Assembly (NCBI GenBank): GCA_050117315.1
Contig: JASFMY010000057.1
Span: forward strand, 1 to 36,637
DNA: 36,637 bases
Source of the DNA: JANQIV01 sp050117315
GTDB taxonomy: Bacteria > Bacteroidota > Ignavibacteria > Ignavibacteriales > Melioribacteraceae
Direction: 5' to 3'
Under the pieces are notes generated by a model. It was given only the letters and a program-made list of their open reading frames with translations. It did not search any database and had not been told where the DNA came from. A program made the translations under genes and the position numbers. Below are positions 8,910 to 17,836 of the stretch, one piece after another; position 1 is the stretch's first letter, and every line of letters begins with the position of its first letter.

Positions 8910-10025
8910 ATGAATAATCAAAGATTAATTGATGTTTTTTTAGAAATCACAAAAATAGATGCGCTTTCCGGTGATGAGAAACCGCTCGCGGATTATATAA
9001 AATATTTCCTTGGTAGATATAATTATATAATAGCTGAAGACAAATCAACAAAGTTTACTAATAGCAATACCGGTAATTTGATTTGTAAAATAGGCAGCGG
9101 CGGAGATTTTATTCTTTTATCTCACATGGATACCGCACGTTCCACTCAAAACGTTAAACCCGCAATTAAGGAAGACAGGATAGTTTCATCAGGGGATACT
9201 GTTTTAGGAGTGGATAACAGAGCAGGCATCTCGGTTTTACTTTATACACTTGAAAGAATTGCGCAAGAAAATATCCATGTTAAAGACTTTACAGTTGCCT
9301 TTACAACCTGTGAAGAAACCACATTGTTGGGTTCAAAAAATCTTGCTGTTGATGGCGCAATAAAGAAAGGATTTATTTTTGATTCGGGTTATAGGCCCGG
9401 AAATTTTATATACTCCGCGTGTGGTGCGATGGGTTTTAATATAAAGATAATTGGGAAAGCCTCTCATTCAGGTCTTGCTCCTGAAAAGGGAATTAACTCA
9501 TTGATGATTGCGGCAAAAGCAATTGGCGAACTCCCTCTGGGTAGGATCGATGAAGAAACCACAATGAACATCGGAGTGCTTAACAGCGGTTCGGCGGTAA
9601 ATGTTATTCCTGAAGTTACAGAACTTATGGGTGAGGTAAGATCTTTTGATTTGAAAAAAGCCGAACACTACTTTGATTTTCTTATCAAAACGTTCAAAGA
9701 AAAAGCAGAACTCGCCGGCGCTAAAATGGAATTAGATTACTTCTGGGATTTTATGCCTTATACAATCTCTGAATCCTCCTTTGTCTATCAAGAAACAGTT
9801 CGTGTAATTAAAAAAGTAGGATTGCAGCCTACTCCCAGGATTTCACTTGGAGGGAGTGATGCGAATTCATTAAACGGAAGGGGAATTGAATCTATAAACC
9901 TGGGTATTGGCGCTCAAAACCCTCATTCAAATGATGAGTTTATTTATATAGAAGATTTATTCAAAACAGCGGAAATAGCAATTGAACTTGTGAAGGAGAA
10001 TAATCAAAATGAAAAAACTTTTTAA
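8910..10025 (+). CDS. M20 family metallopeptidase (PepT-like)
   Basis: A 371-residue di-zinc peptidase of the M20 family, close in layout to tripeptidase T-like enzymes. Metal-ligand motifs are visible: LLSHMDTA (His72, Asp74), GVDNRAG (Asp102) and the catalytic Glu pair in TTCEETTLLG (Glu135/136). A dimerisation domain insert follows from about 180 (GKASHSGLAPEKGINSL), and GGSDAN and NPHSNDE near the C terminus supply the remaining residues. It probably trims short peptides in the cytoplasm. No Shine-Dalgarno is seen: a palindrome occupies the bases before the ATG, so the mRNA may be leaderless or the start may differ. Its 3' end overlaps the cyanophycinase gene by 17 bases. Confidence 0.9.
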   Translation: MNNQRLIDVFLEITKIDALSGDEKPLADYIKYFLGRYNYIIAEDKSTKFTNSNTGNLICKIGSGGDFILLSHMDTARSTQNVKPAIKEDRIVSSGDTVLGVDNRAGISVLLYTLERIAQENIHVKDFTVAFTTCEETTLLGSKNLAVDGAIKKGFIFDSGYRPGNFIYSACGAMGFNIKIIGKASHSGLAPEKGINSLMIAAKAIGELPLGRIDEETTMNIGVLNSGSAVNVIPEVTELMGEVRSFDLKKAEHYFDFLIKTFKEKAELAGAKMELDYFWDFMPYTISESSFVYQETVRVIKKVGLQPTPRISLGGSDANSLNGRGIESINLGIGAQNPHSNDEFIYIEDLFKTAEIAIELVKENNQNEKTF

Positions 10026-10863
10026 TGTCTTATCTCTTTTAGTGTTAGGATTTAGTCTTCAGGTATGTTCGCAAGCCAAGGGTAAATTGGTTATTATAGG
10101 CGGAGCACGAGCACCTGAAATAATAAAAAAGTTTGTAGAATTGGCAGGTGGTCAGGAAGCTAGAATTATTGTTATTCCAAATGCTAGCTCAGATCATGTT
10201 GGTAACAGTGAACGGGTTGTTAAAAAATTTATAGAACTCGGAGCGCAGTCGGATTATCTTTTATTTACAAAAGAAACTGCAGATGACGAAACAAATTTTA
10301 AAAAGATGGATTGGGCCAATTCTGTTTACTTTCTAGGGGGCGACCAAAGTAATCTTACGAGAGATATGCTGGGGACAAAACTGCTCAAGAAAGTTTTCGA
10401 TATTTATAACAACGGCGGGGTTGTCGGCGGTACGAGTGCTGGTGCAGCGGTTATGAGCGAAATTATGATTACAGGAAATGAGTTGGTTCATAACGATTCA
10501 ACCAGCTCATTTGTAACAATCGAAAAAGGAAATATAGAAGTTACTGAGGGGTTTGGTTTTTTAAGAACAGTTATTATAGACCAGCATTTTCTTAAACGCA
10601 AGAGACATAACAGAACAATTTCAACATTGATAGAGCACCCGGACCTGATTGGTGTTGCAATTGATGAATCAACAGCCATTATCGTTAACCCCGATGATAC
10701 TTTTGAAGTTATGGGTGATTACCAGGTTTTGGTTTACGATCCCACTGAATCAAATAACATTCGTGAAGATACAAGGGGAAATCTGGGTATCAGTGATATG
10801 AAACTACATGTTTTAATTAACGGCGATAAATTCGATCTTAAAACCAACGAAGTCATTGAATGA
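10009..10863 (+). CDS. Cyanophycinase-like serine peptidase (family S51), exported
   Basis: A 284-residue S51 peptidase. Residues 1-23 form a signal peptide (MKKLFNVLSLLVLGFSLQVC), so the enzyme acts outside the cytoplasm. The core has LVIIGGA, IVIPNASSD, FLGGDQSNL, the nucleophile elbow GGTSAGAAVMS (Ser143) and IIDQHFLKRKRHNR, the conserved Asp-x-His-Phe region of cyanophycinases. The family cleaves aspartyl bonds in cyanophycin (multi-L-arginyl-poly-aspartate) or related peptides. Together with a cytoplasmic M20 peptidase and a YfcC-type permease remnant, this suggests a former pathway of secreted hydrolysis, uptake and final cleavage. A clear ribosome binding site (GGAG, 9995-9998) precedes the ATG inside the peptidase gene. 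Confidence 0.88.
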   Translation: MKKLFNVLSLLVLGFSLQVCSQAKGKLVIIGGARAPEIIKKFVELAGGQEARIIVIPNASSDHVGNSERVVKKFIELGAQSDYLLFTKETADDETNFKKMDWANSVYFLGGDQSNLTRDMLGTKLLKKVFDIYNNGGVVGGTSAGAAVMSEIMITGNELVHNDSTSSFVTIEKGNIEVTEGFGFLRTVIIDQHFLKRKRHNRTISTLIEHPDLIGVAIDESTAIIVNPDDTFEVMGDYQVLVYDPTESNNIREDTRGNLGISDMKLHVLINGDKFDLKTNEVIE

Positions 10864-11192
10864 ACGAAAAGAAAAAATTCAAATTAAAGGCGCCGAACAC
10901 TTACTTATTGATTTTTTCTTTGTTGATATTACTAGCCGCGCTTACATGGATTATTCCGGGAGGACAGTATGAACGGGCTGTTATTTGCGGCAGGGAGGGA
11001 GCCGTTCAAAATTCATTAATGCCTCAGCTTAAATATCTTTCAGGTGTTTCAAGACAAACGGCAATATTAGCTTTTAAACTCGGCGAATATACAAATGTAA
11101 TAATTCCTACTTCTGCCGTAACAATGGGTGTTTTATCGATGGCAAAAGTTCCATGGGGAAATGGGCAAAGTGGGTTATCCCATTGCAAATAA
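10860..11192 (+). pseudogene. YfcC-type basic amino acid/C4-dicarboxylate permease, internally deleted
   Basis: The N terminus (KAPNTYLLIFSLLILLAALT then WIIPGGQYER) is the first transmembrane helix of YfcC/ArcD-like permeases. It is followed within about 15 residues by QLKYLSGVSRQTAILAFKLG and TNVIIPTSAVTMGVLSMAKV, which belong near the C terminus of that family (usually about 450-500 aa). Several hundred central residues are therefore missing. After AKVPW the frame slips: restoring one base near 11158 gives KWAKWVIPLQIIL, the normal continuation. The ATGA overlap with the cyanophycinase gene shows that the intact permease was translationally coupled to it. It cannot be a working transporter as it stands. 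Confidence 0.8.
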
Positions 11193-11286
11193 TTTTGATG
11201 CTTCAAAACTTACTTCTGGCGTTTATATTTATTCTTTGCAGACAGATTCAGGAATGCTTTCAAAAAAAATAGTGCTGATCAAATAG
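11188..11286 (+). pseudogene. Remnant of a T9SS C-terminal sorting domain
   Basis: In the frame ending at the TAG at 11284-11286 the sequence reads NNFDASKLTSGVYIYSLQT followed by DSGMLSKKIVLIK. This is the typical last part of a type IX secretion C-terminal domain ('F-D-x-S-x-L-x-S-G-x-Y-x-Y ... K-K-x-x-L-x-K'). No upstream protein is attached; the fragment joins the permease remnant within about ten bases at the AAATAATTTT near 11187-11196. A deletion that removed the permease middle and most of a secreted protein, or two separate events, would explain it. It indicates that this lineage has or had T9SS cargo. Confidence 0.7.
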
Positions 11287-11327
11287 AAATCTAAATGATT
11301 AATAATAAAAAATGAGTGTTGATTGTT

Positions 11328-12194
11328 ATGTACCGTTATAAGGAAATAAAAGAAAAAATTACAAGCAAGTACAATTCACTTCCCAAAAACCAGAGAAAAA
11401 TAGCTGAGTACTTTATAAATAATTTTGATAAAATCCCTTTCGTAAATGTACATGATTTATCAGTTGCAACAGGAGCAAGTGTAGCTTCAATTGTTAGGTT
11501 TTCCCAGCGGGCGGGATTTAAAGGTTTTAGTGAACTGCGTGATGCAATAGCCGGATCGTTACAGAAAGAATTGTACAACAAAGAAATTTTTCCGCTTTTT
11601 GAAAAAAGAAAAGGAAAGGAAGATTTACTTGTTGAAGTTGCTAATCATGAAATAAAAAATATTAACGATACACTGAATCTTGTTGAGCGTAAGACCTTTA
11701 GTTACGTAATCGATAGAATTTCGAAATCCGGAAGAGTTTTTACCGCGGGTCTGGGAATCTCATATTTACTTGCGGAGATTTTAGCATATCAATTAACTCA
11801 GGTAGGAATAAGCTCTTCAGTACTCCAGCATTCTCACACCTTGTTTAATGAACAGATTATGTTTTTAAATCCCAAAGATTTGCTGGTAGTGTTTTCATTC
11901 CCGCCCTATTCAAAAGAAACTGTTGAAGCTGCCGAGTATGCAAGCAAAAGAAAAATTGACGTTATTTCGGTTACAAATAAAAACTCTTCTCCCGTAACCT
12001 TTTTTACAAAAGCAAACCTTATTGTAAAGAGCGAGAATATGCTTTTTACAAATTCATTTGCTGCAGTATCTGTTTTAATTAATGCCATAGCAACAGCCTG
12101 CGCGGTAAAAGATAAACAAAGAGCTAAAAAGGTTCTTAAAGAATCCGAAGAAATTATGATTAAACAGAACCAAATAATTAGCGGGAGTTATTGA
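11328..12194 (+). CDS. MurR/RpiR family transcriptional regulator
   Basis: A 288-residue regulator. The N-terminal helix-turn-helix (about residues 1-77) includes NQRKIAEYFINNFDKIPFV and the recognition-helix region TGASVASIVRFSQRAGFKGF. The C-terminal SIS sugar-phosphate-binding domain (about 120-255) includes VFTAGLGISYLLAE and LVVFSFPPYSKETVEAAEYA. I prefer the ATG at 11328; a GTG at 11316 adds four residues. Family members usually repress catabolic or cell-wall recycling genes and respond to a phosphorylated sugar. Here it is likely to control the peptidase cluster upstream, possibly through the palindromes at 8862-8908. Its TGA overlaps the ATG of a broken downstream gene. Confidence 0.88.
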   Translation: MYRYKEIKEKITSKYNSLPKNQRKIAEYFINNFDKIPFVNVHDLSVATGASVASIVRFSQRAGFKGFSELRDAIAGSLQKELYNKEIFPLFEKRKGKEDLLVEVANHEIKNINDTLNLVERKTFSYVIDRISKSGRVFTAGLGISYLLAEILAYQLTQVGISSSVLQHSHTLFNEQIMFLNPKDLLVVFSFPPYSKETVEAAEYASKRKIDVISVTNKNSSPVTFFTKANLIVKSENMLFTNSFAAVSVLINAIATACAVKDKQRAKKVLKESEEIMIKQNQIISGSY

Positions 12195-12340
12195 TGAGGA
12201 AAATTATTTGCCTAATTCTTTTTACTCCTTTGTTAATTTAAGCGGGCACTAATTACGGAGCCGCTACTGATGAAAAAGTGATGGTATCAAATTTCATGGA
12301 AAATGAGTATATTAAACACCTAGGAGTAACAATAATCTGA
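12194..12340 (+). pseudogene. Broken exported-protein gene (signal peptide, stop, remnant)
   Basis: The ATG overlaps the regulator stop (TGATG) and opens a signal peptide, MRKIICLILFTPLLI, that hits a TAA at 12239-12241. The same frame stays open beyond the stop as AGTNYGAATDEKVMVSNFME and on to a TGA at 12338, as expected for a secreted protein hit by one nonsense mutation and then truncated. I do not recognise the mature part; a periplasmic hydrolase of the peptide cluster is plausible from context only. Confidence 0.55.
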
Positions 12341-12442
12341 AAACTGTTTTAATTGGAATAAGGATTATTTTGTTCTACAAATAATGTTTACGGGATATTA
12401 GTCTCAGTTTTAAGACAATTACAAAATATAAATACATACGGT

Positions 12443-13066
12443 ATGGCACAACCATTTCTTGATAATCCCAACGTAGTATCAGATTCGGTACAGCAGCTTC
12501 AAGAGATACAAGCTGATAATGGAATGGAGAATTCTGACGAAAAGATTATAAAAAGAATTAATAAGGGTGATATAAAAGCTTTCGAGTATTTGTTTAGAGC
12601 TTATCACAGTAATCTTTGTAATTACTGTTTTGTAAAGGTTAAAGATAAAGACGCAGCCAAAGAAATTGTCCAGGAGATATTTATTAATATCTATAAAAAT
12701 AGAGAAAACTGGTCTCCTAAAAATTCAATCAAGTCGTACCTTTTTAAGGCTGTTAAAAACAGGATAATAAATTATCTAAAACATCCAAGTCTGTCTCAAA
12801 AGTCGGAACTTCTTATTGATAGTATAAATAACGAAAAGGAATTAAGTCCTATAGAGTTGTATAGCCAGAAAGAATTTAGAGAGGCCTATTTAAAGGCTGT
12901 AGAAAAATTACCGGAAAAGTGCCGTGAAATTTTGATGCTGGTAAAGGAGCATGGCCTCTCATATAAGGAAACTGCGGAAATACAGGATATTTCTATTAAA
13001 ACCGTAGAGACGCAGATGAGACTGGCATTTCAAAAATTAAGGAAAAGCTTAAAAAAATTTAGATAG
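12443..13066 (+). CDS. RNA polymerase ECF sigma factor (FecI/Bacteroidetes type)
   Basis: A 207-residue sigma-70 family factor. Region 2 (about residues 40-100) contains DIKAFEYLFRAYHSNL, AKEIVQEIFINIYKNR and the core-binding and -10 reading helices. Region 4 (about 150-203) contains LPEKCREILMLVKEHGLSYK and SIKTVETQMRLAFQKLRK, the -35 reading helix-turn-helix. The first 27 residues lack family resemblance and no ribosome binding site precedes the first ATG; a start at Met28 (12524) gives the usual ECF length. It is followed at 118 bases by fecR and then the receptor, the standard cell-surface signalling order, so the receptor gene is its likely target. Confidence 0.92.
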   Translation: MAQPFLDNPNVVSDSVQQLQEIQADNGMENSDEKIIKRINKGDIKAFEYLFRAYHSNLCNYCFVKVKDKDAAKEIVQEIFINIYKNRENWSPKNSIKSYLFKAVKNRIINYLKHPSLSQKSELLIDSINNEKELSPIELYSQKEFREAYLKAVEKLPEKCREILMLVKEHGLSYKETAEIQDISIKTVETQMRLAFQKLRKSLKKFR

Positions 13067-13184
13067 ACCGGAAATTTTAGTTCTAAATTTAAAATTAATA
13101 TTTTTATTTAATGGTAATTCGTTTTTCCACTGTATTATATTAGTGGGATACGATGCGCTAAGGAAAACATAAGGGTTTAACGAG

Positions 13185-14252
13185 ATGGTAAATAAAGTTG
13201 ATATGGAGCGGCTTATAAGGTATTGTGCTGACGAGTCCTCTCTTGAAGAAAAAAAAGAGGTTGAACTCTGGTTGGAGGAAGATGCATCAAATAGAAAGCA
13301 GTATAAGTTTCTTAGAGATATATGGAAAACATCGTCGGGAAATATTGATTGGAATACGGATTCGGAGTGGGAGAAATTTTCACATAATATTGAAGTTGTA
13401 TCTAATAATGAAGGAAATTCTTTAGAATTAATTAATATTAAAAGAGAAACAAAAACTTCTAAAAAGTTTTTTGAAAGATTGTTGGATATACTAACAGGAA
13501 AGTATATAGTTAGGTATGCTGTGGTATTATTCGTTTTGGTAGCCGGATATTCTATATTTAATTATATGGGAATTTTCGATTCATCGGCATTAATTGAAAG
13601 AGTAACTCCATTCGGTAAAAAAGCTGTAGTTACTTTATCCGACGGCTCAAAAGTAATATTGAATTCAGGTAGTCGGTTAAGGTACCCTGAAGAATTTAGC
13701 GGTTCGCAAAGGGATATTTATCTTGAAGGAGAAGCTTACTTTGAGGTTATGTATGATAAAAAACGGTTTACGGTACATACTGCAGGTGTTTCTACATCGG
13801 TTCTGGGTACCAAGTTTAATATCTCTGCATTCCCGAGTGAAGAAAATATTATCGTTGCATTGATTGAAGGGAAAGTAAAGATAACCAAGAAAGGTCCAAA
13901 CAATAAAGAAAGTACCAAAAGCATTATTTTAACGCCCAACCAACAATTCACATATAATACAAATACTGATGAGAGCAGTATTACGGAGGTAAACATTCAA
14001 AAAGCAATAGGGTGGAAAGATAATATATTGGTATTTGAAAATGAACCGTTAAACCAAGTTTTTAAGAAATTGGAGAGAGCATACGGATTAGAATTTAAGT
14101 GCGAGAAGAAAGTACTCGGTAATTATAATATTACTACTAAATTCGTAAATGACTCCGTATGGCTGGTTGCAGAGGTGATAAAAAAAACTACCGGACTCAA
14201 CTATAAAACAAGAAAAGAAAATAATATTACAAAAGGATTTGTTTTTTTCTAG
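13185..14252 (+). CDS. FecR family anti-sigma / signal-transducing membrane protein
   Basis: A 355-residue inner-membrane protein. The cytoplasmic N-terminal part (1-105) binds the sigma factor. One transmembrane helix lies at about 109-128 (YIVRYAVVLFVLVAGYSIF). The periplasmic FecR domain (about 138-240) includes VTPFGKKAVVTLSDGSKVIL and LNSGSRLRYPEEF. The C-terminal domain (about 284-355; FENEPLNQVFKKLERAYGLE) is the secretin/TonB-like fold often called DUF4974. It should hold the ECF sigma inactive until the TonB receptor's STN domain signals ligand. Normal length, no defect seen. Confidence 0.93.
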   Translation: MVNKVDMERLIRYCADESSLEEKKEVELWLEEDASNRKQYKFLRDIWKTSSGNIDWNTDSEWEKFSHNIEVVSNNEGNSLELINIKRETKTSKKFFERLLDILTGKYIVRYAVVLFVLVAGYSIFNYMGIFDSSALIERVTPFGKKAVVTLSDGSKVILNSGSRLRYPEEFSGSQRDIYLEGEAYFEVMYDKKRFTVHTAGVSTSVLGTKFNISAFPSEENIIVALIEGKVKITKKGPNNKESTKSIILTPNQQFTYNTNTDESSITEVNIQKAIGWKDNILVFENEPLNQVFKKLERAYGLEFKCEKKVLGNYNITTKFVNDSVWLVAEVIKKTTGLNYKTRKENNITKGFVFF

Positions 14253-14574
14253 ATTATTTCCCGGTAATTATTTGGGTCTGTTGCAGAACTAAGAATTTGT
14301 CATTGCCACAAGGCGGAACGTCATTTCGAAGGAGCGTTTTCTGCGACTGAGAAATCTTATAACCCGGGAAAAAAGATTTCTCACCGCTCTCTTCGTTCGG
14401 GTTCGAAATGACAAAAAGAAATCATTTCAAAACAAACTTGTGCAACACACTCTATTTTATGGGGGAAATTTATTAAATAATGAATTAAAACTAATAATTC
14501 GTTATGTAAATTGTGAGGAATCGATATTATTGAAACTTGCAGATGATCAATGGTAGTTTAATCAGTGATTGTTT
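14253..14574. other. Spacer between fecR and the receptor gene
   Basis: A 322-base region without a gene. It holds the MITE-like inverted repeat listed at 14320-14412. The 160 bases before the receptor start are AT-rich and should contain the receptor promoter; I cannot assign its boxes with confidence. Confidence 0.6.
14320..14412. repeat. MITE-like inverted repeat (about 93 bp)
   Basis: Outer arms are GTCATTTCGAA at 14320-14330 and TTCGAAATGAC at 14402-14412. Inner arms are GAGAAATCTT (14350-14359) and AAGATTTCTC (14373-14382), around an ACCCGGGAAA centre. The element can fold into one long, partly interrupted hairpin. Similar 'GTCATTTCGA ... GAGAAATCTT' hairpins are scattered in Bacteroidetes-group genomes as small non-coding repeats, which I state from memory. 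Its position upstream of the receptor gene could affect its expression. Confidence 0.7.
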
Positions 14575-17500
14575 ATGAAAAGAGTTTTAGTTGTCCTTAT
14601 TTTAGTGTCCACTCCATTCAGTGCCCAAAATTTGATCGATCAAAAGATTACGTTAAATGTTAAGAACATCTCTCTTAAAGACTTATTAAAAGTACTCGAA
14701 CAAAGATCGGAATTTGTTTTCAGCTATAATAATTTTGAATTGCCGTTAGAAAGAAAGGTTACTCTCTCGTCTGATGATGAGTCTTTATATGAAATTCTTA
14801 AAAGACTTACCCGGAGATTTCATCTAACATTTTACCGCGTAAATGATCATATAATTATAAAGAAAGCAAAAGCAGTTGATGTATATAATGCCGAACCGCC
14901 GACAGGCTCAATTCTGGGATTAGTTTCAGATGCGTTTACAGGTGAACCGTTAACCGGCGCAAGTGTTTATTTGGAAGACACAGGTTTTGGAGCGGCAACA
15001 AACCAGGAAGGTCGGTTTGTTGTCATTAAAATCCAGCCGGACAAATATAAATTAAAAGTATCCTATATAGGTTATTTAACCCGTGAATTTGAACTCAATT
15101 TTTCTAAGGAAAGAATAAAAGAGTTATTCATTGAGTTGACACCAACAACAATACAGGGTGAAACAATAGTTGTAAGTGAACAAGCTTTTGGCCAGACCGC
15201 TGCAATTAACCAGCAGTTAAGTGCAAATACTATAAAGAATGTAGTTTCATCGGAAAAAATATTGGAACTTCCCGATGCAAATGCTGCAGAGTCGGTTGGC
15301 CGATTACCGGGAATCTCTTTAATAAGAAATGATGGTGAAGGAGAAAGGGTCGTTATTAGGGGGTTGTCTCCTACTTATAACTCCGTTGCTGTTGGCGGTA
15401 TTAGGGTTCCCGCTACCGATGATAGTGACAGAAGCGTCGATTTAAGCATTATCTCATCGGAAATTCTTGCAGGCATTGAAGTAATTAAGGCATTAACCCC
15501 TGATAGAGATGCGGATTCATTTGGCGGCATGATCAATTTTAAATTGAAAAAGGCATTGCAGAGTGGCTTTAAATCCAGTTTAAGATTACAATTCGGAGCT
15601 AATGAGTTGCGAAACGATTATGGTAATTATAAAGGGACTTGGATTTTTAGCGACAGATTTTTTAATAACAAACTTGGTATAGTTGTCGCGGGGCATATTG
15701 AAAGAAACCAAAGGGGCAGCGATAGTTACGAGGTTGAGTGGGAAATAACGAGAGAGAAACGAACCGGTGAAGAATATGCCCCAATGTCGGCAACTCAAGT
15801 AGATATTGGATATAATTTGGACGAACGCAAGAAATATGGTTTCAATGCCTTATTCGATTATATAGTTCCAAACGGATCATTGTTTTTTAGAGCCTTTTTA
15901 AGTTCAAGGAGCGATAAGGTGTCAAGTCAGACTATAGATTATTATTATAGTGACGCTCTGATGAGTAGATATTTACTAAATTCGGAAACCAGAACAGCAA
16001 TGAATTCTGTAGCATTGGGAGGTGAGCACGAATATAATTGGGTTAATATTGATTGGGCGGCTTCGATTTCTCAGTCAAGTACGATAACTCCGTACTCAAA
16101 TTCTTTTGGCTTTAACCATGCCGATGCATATTCTATCGATGATCTTCCAACGTATCCAACCGCTGATGATATTATTAATGCGTCTACAAAGGATTTATCT
16201 GATTTTTATGCCAATGCATTTGAGCGAGGGAGTTCGGAAGCCGAAGAAAAGGAAAATTCGTATCAGTTAAATATTGAATTTCCTTATGCGATAACACAGA
16301 AGCTTGCCGGGAAATTAAAACTTGGAGGAAAGTTTAGGGATAACCGGAAAGTTCGTGATGATACGGAATTGATTAGAACATTGTATAGTTGGAGTAATAG
16401 TTCCGAAATTGCAATGTATCATTCTCAATACGGCAACCCGGGTTTTGAATTTCAATATGTTTCTTCTAACGGTGCACCATCAATTCTAAATTATATCGAC
16501 TATTCCAGCAATTTCGGGAAAATTTTGAACGGGAAATATGATTTCTCGGTAGTCCTTTCTCAATCTGAGCTTAACCATCTGGTTGATGCCTATTTATTGG
16601 ATTCTGCTATGGTTGTTCAAAGAGCTGCGGACTTATCCGATTATGAAACCGAAGAACAAATCGGCGCAGGATACTTGATGACGGAACTAAATTATGGACA
16701 GGAGTTTATGTTACTTGCAGGAATAAGATATGAACATACTTATACATATTTACTTGGTAAACAAGGTACGGTCCCTAATGAAGTGGTAGAGTATGATTAT
16801 AGCCAGAATCCTGTAGAAGATGCTGATGCTGAAGTTCAGTATTCCAACTGGTTCCCTATGTTTCACTTTAGATTTCGTCCGGCAGAATGGTGCAATTTAA
16901 GATTGGCGTATAGTAAAACAATTTCTCGTCCCCGGAGGGAGTGGATGCTGCCAAGTATTGCTATAAACTCGGGAACATCGTCCGTAGATATAGGAAGACC
17001 TGAATTAAAGCCGCAGATATCCAGAAATTTAGATGCACATCTATCGTTTCATTCAAACCGGCTGGGTCTTTTGACAATCGGAAGTTTTTATAAATCTATA
17101 AGCAATTTAATTTACTATAGAACCGGTCATAAAATTTTGAATGCCTCAGAGGAAGGTTTTCCGTCCAACTGGAAGGGGCTAACATTAAACTCTCCTGAAA
17201 ATAATTCTTATAAAACTAAAGTATACGGCTTGGAGTTTGAATGGCAAAGTAATCTTTGGTGGCTTCCAAAACCATTGAACGGATTGGTTATAAGTCTGAA
17301 TTATTCTCATATATGGTCAAAAACAGATTACCCGAAATCATTCGTAAAAAACACTATTCTCGAGGGATATCCTTATTTGTCATCAACTGTTATTGATACA
17401 ACACGTTCGGGGAAAATGCCGGATCAGGCCGATGATGTTTTCAACCTTTCTTTCGGCTATGATAATGGAGATTTTTCAGGAAGATTTTCCGTGCTCTATC

Positions 17501-17736
17501 AGGGGAAGTCGCTTTACGAAGTTGGGAGCAGGGAAGAATTGGATTCTTATACCTCTCCTATAACCCGGCTTGATTTATCTTTAAAATACAGGTTCTCAAA
17601 GTCAATCGGAATATTCCTGAATATAAATAATATATTAAATACCGTTGAACAATCTTATCAACAAAGAGAAACTTGCGTCAGCAGTATTCAATACTTCGGT
17701 ACTACATCTGATCTCGGTGTTGTATTAGAATTTTGA
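14575..17736 (+). CDS. TonB-dependent receptor with STN and carboxypeptidase-like N-terminal domains
   Basis: A 1053-residue outer-membrane transporter and sensor. The start chosen is the ATG at 14575, two codons after a TTG, because it begins the signal peptide MKRVLVVLILVSTPFSAQ. An STN signalling domain follows (about 22-92, KNISLKDLLKVLEQRSEFVF). A carboxypeptidase-regulatory-like beta sandwich lies at about 107-190 (GSILGLVSDAFTGEPLTGAS). The plug (about 210-330) includes LPDANAAESVGRLPGISLIR, RGLSPTYNSVAVGG and ALTPDRDADSFGG, as in the Caulobacter/Xanthomonas-type receptors. The barrel ends with the expected C-terminal Phe (GVVLEF). The STN domain and the upstream sigma/FecR genes make it a signal-transducing receptor. 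No SusD partner or degradative enzyme lies beside it, so the ligand is unknown. Confidence 0.94.
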   Translation: MKRVLVVLILVSTPFSAQNLIDQKITLNVKNISLKDLLKVLEQRSEFVFSYNNFELPLERKVTLSSDDESLYEILKRLTRRFHLTFYRVNDHIIIKKAKAVDVYNAEPPTGSILGLVSDAFTGEPLTGASVYLEDTGFGAATNQEGRFVVIKIQPDKYKLKVSYIGYLTREFELNFSKERIKELFIELTPTTIQGETIVVSEQAFGQTAAINQQLSANTIKNVVSSEKILELPDANAAESVGRLPGISLIRNDGEGERVVIRGLSPTYNSVAVGGIRVPATDDSDRSVDLSIISSEILAGIEVIKALTPDRDADSFGGMINFKLKKALQSGFKSSLRLQFGANELRNDYGNYKGTWIFSDRFFNNKLGIVVAGHIERNQRGSDSYEVEWEITREKRTGEEYAPMSATQVDIGYNLDERKKYGFNALFDYIVPNGSLFFRAFLSSRSDKVSSQTIDYYYSDALMSRYLLNSETRTAMNSVALGGEHEYNWVNIDWAASISQSSTITPYSNSFGFNHADAYSIDDLPTYPTADDIINASTKDLSDFYANAFERGSSEAEEKENSYQLNIEFPYAITQKLAGKLKLGGKFRDNRKVRDDTELIRTLYSWSNSSEIAMYHSQYGNPGFEFQYVSSNGAPSILNYIDYSSNFGKILNGKYDFSVVLSQSELNHLVDAYLLDSAMVVQRAADLSDYETEEQIGAGYLMTELNYGQEFMLLAGIRYEHTYTYLLGKQGTVPNEVVEYDYSQNPVEDADAEVQYSNWFPMFHFRFRPAEWCNLRLAYSKTISRPRREWMLPSIAINSGTSSVDIGRPELKPQISRNLDAHLSFHSNRLGLLTIGSFYKSISNLIYYRTGHKILNASEEGFPSNWKGLTLNSPENNSYKTKVYGLEFEWQSNLWWLPKPLNGLVISLNYSHIWSKTDYPKSFVKNTILEGYPYLSSTVIDTTRSGKMPDQADDVFNLSFGYDNGDFSGRFSVLYQGKSLYEVGSREELDSYTSPITRLDLSLKYRFSKSIGIFLNINNILNTVEQSYQQRETCVSSIQYFGTTSDLGVVLEF

Positions 17737-17836
17737 ATATTCCTTTTTCGTGTCTACATCATTTTTAGATGTGAGATATATTCCTCAGTTTTTGATACTA
17801 AGCCGGTTTTAACGGGATTATATGCGTCTTTAATCT

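Noticed and set aside
10860..11192. Programmed frameshift in the permease
   Set aside because: Even with the frame restored, several hundred central residues are missing, so a frameshift could not give a working protein.
13067..13184. Separate small gene between the sigma factor and fecR
   Set aside because: The 118-base gap has no ORF with a start signal; it is treated as a leader.
13736..13996. Minus-strand ORF inside fecR
   Set aside because: It is fully covered by the FecR domain coding sequence and has no ribosome binding site.
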